Source: DATKDU01 sp035649415 (GTDB lineage: Bacteria > Planctomycetota > Planctomycetia > Pirellulales > Pirellulaceae). Taken from it: a stretch of 6,169 nucleotides of DNA. The stretch spans positions 1 through 6,169 of the forward strand of contig DASRJP010000156.1 in assembly GCA_035649415.1 (NCBI GenBank), written 5' to 3'. The position numbers and the translations under genes were made by a program. Positions 5,352 through 6,169 of the stretch are shown here, piece by piece; position 1 is the stretch's first letter, and each line of letters begins with the position of its first letter. The notes below the pieces were generated by a model that did no database searches, was not told the DNA's origin, and worked only from the letters and a program-made list of their open reading frames with translations.

Positions 5352-6148
5352 ATGGCTAAGCCGATCTTGGACGATAGGTTGTGGAAAATCATCGAACCAC
5401 TTTTGCCGCCTCCGAAGAAGCGCCGCAGGCGGTATCCGGGGCGCAAGCCGATCGCGAATCGCCATGCCTTGTCGGCGATTTTGTTTGTGCTCAAAACAGG
5501 ACTCCCCTGGGAGCATCTTCCGCAGGAGCTGGGCTGGGGCAGCGGCATGACGGCTTGGCGGCGTTTGTACGCTTGGCAACGCAAAGGCGTATGGCAGAAG
5601 ATCCACGAAGCGCTGCTGGCGCACCTGCAAGAGGCCGACCGGATCGACTGGTCGCGTGCGGTCGTCGATTCCTCGTCTGTGCGTGCGGTGCATGGGGGAA
5701 AAAAACGGGACCCAATCCAACGGATCGCCGCAAATCCGGCAGCAAACATCATCTGGTCACCGACGCTAACGGCATTCCGCTCGCAGCCACGGTAACCGCT
5801 GCCAACCGTCACGACGTGACCCAGCTTTTGCCGCTGGTCGACGCGATTCCGCCGGTGCGCGGCAAGCGCGGCCGGCCACGGAAGCGTCCCCAACGGGTTC
5901 AGGGCGATCGCGCTTACGACTCTCATGCTCATCGCCAGCAGCTGCGATGTCGGGGTATTCAACCGGTGCTGGCGCGACGAAACACAGAACATGGCAGTGG
6001 CCTGGGCGTCTTTCGTTGGGTCGTCGAACGATCGGTCAGCTGGTTGCATCAATTCCGCCGCCTCCGCGTCCGCTGCGAACGTCGCGATGACATCCACGAC
6101 GCATTCCTCAAACTCGGCTGCATCGTGATTTGCACCTACTTCCTGTAA
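5352..6148 (+). CDS. IS5-family DDE transposase, made by -1 frameshift (two overlapping frames)
   Basis: The transposase cuts and joins the IS ends. Frame one starts at the ATG at 5352 and, unshifted, ends near 5795. The remainder is encoded in the -1 frame and ends with TAA at 6146-6148, 2 bp before the right repeat. Shifting at the A7 run (5699-5705) gives a continuous 265-residue protein in which GGKK (115-118) runs into TGPNPTDRRKSGSKHHL, the usual IS5-family sequence, so the junction is right. Residues 1-100 form the DUF4096-like N-terminal DNA-binding region (RYPGRKP, TGLPWEHLP). The catalytic triad is D106 (VVDSSSV), D186 (QGDRAYD) and E226 (WVVERSVSWL), followed by FRRLRVRCERR. The unshifted product lacks the second D and the E and would be inactive, possibly inhibitory. 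A chance frameshift mutation is the alternative but is less likely given the correctly phased slippery site. Confidence 0.9.
5699..5705 (+). other. -1 programmed frameshift site A_AAA_AAA with possible downstream hairpin
   Basis: In the first transposase frame the codons read GGG GGA AAA AAA CGG, so the seven A's fall exactly as X_XXY_YYZ, the heptamer phase needed for tandem -1 slippage. After slipping, the next codon is ACG at 5705. A modest stem, CGGAT (5721-5725) with ATCCG (5734-5738), starts 15 nt downstream. It is farther away than the 5-9 nt typical of stimulators, so its role is uncertain. Frameshifting is well established in several IS families and proposed for IS427-type elements. 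Confidence 0.8.
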
Positions 6149-6150
6149 GG

Positions 6151-6168
6151 TCATTTTGTTAGACGCTC
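6151..6168 (-). repeat. Right terminal inverted repeat of the IS
   Basis: TCATTTTGTTAGACGCTC mirrors the left end perfectly over 18 bp. Only two bases separate it from the transposase stop codon. A single T (6169) follows before the window ends, as expected for the first base of a TA or TNA target duplication. Confidence 0.93.
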
Positions 6169-6169
6169 T

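Larger units (their letters stand above)
5278..6168 (+). mobile_element. IS5-family (IS427-like) insertion sequence, complete, about 891 bp
   Basis: Terminal inverted repeats of 18 bp (19 if the flanking A/T is counted) bracket a single transposase reading region. Length, the two-frame transposase and GAGCG-type ends fit the IS427 group of IS5. That group targets TA or TNA. The left flank is TTA (5275-5277) and the right flank begins with T (6169, the last base), consistent with such a duplication but not provable because the window ends. Both ends and all catalytic residues look intact, so the element may be active and recent. It lies directly behind cysA and separates the operon from whatever followed it. 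Confidence 0.9.

Noticed and set aside
5312..6154. 280-codon minus-strand frame opposite the transposase
   Set aside because: It is the antisense shadow of the IS5 transposase and nearly fills the IS only because of GC-rich codon structure. No family resemblance was seen.

Overview
The window is GC-rich and reads as one compact nutrient-transport locus followed by an insertion sequence. From left to right it holds: the 5' two-thirds of a GAF-type sigma-54 activator gene on the minus strand (1131 to 1, cut by the window edge); a 208-bp divergent regulatory region (1132-1339); a tightly packed sulfate ABC-transporter operon on the plus strand (binding lipoprotein, cysT, cysW, cysA; 1340-5278); and an IS5-family (IS427-like) insertion sequence (about 5278-6168) whose transposase is split over two frames by an in-phase A7 slippery site.

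The organism is a diderm-type, GC-rich bacterium that uses sigma-54, since it has a lipoprotein signal peptide, a bacterial enhancer-binding protein and a -24/-12 promoter. Planctomycetota or a deep-branching proteobacterium would fit, but this is an impression from protein style, not proof. Nothing in the window is a taxonomic marker.

The genes fit together simply. The lipoprotein should capture sulfate (possibly thiosulfate) outside the cytoplasmic membrane and deliver it to the CysT/CysW channel, powered by CysA. Gaps of 2 bp between cysT/cysW and cysW/cysA, each with a Shine-Dalgarno sequence, indicate one transcript. Upstream of the operon lies a full-match sigma-54 promoter (TGGCAC-N5-TTGC, 1257-1271). 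About 90-130 bp further upstream is a cluster of palindromes sitting directly in front of the divergent sigma-54 activator. The most economical reading is that this activator binds the palindromes and switches on sulfate uptake through sigma-54, possibly controlling its own gene too. The textbook control of sulfate uptake in enterobacteria is CysB, a LysR-type regulator, with sigma-70, so this arrangement is the most interesting feature of the window.

The IS has inserted exactly at the end of cysA: the last base of the cysA stop codon is the first base of the IS. Whatever terminator or downstream gene once followed cysA is therefore displaced beyond the IS, outside the window.
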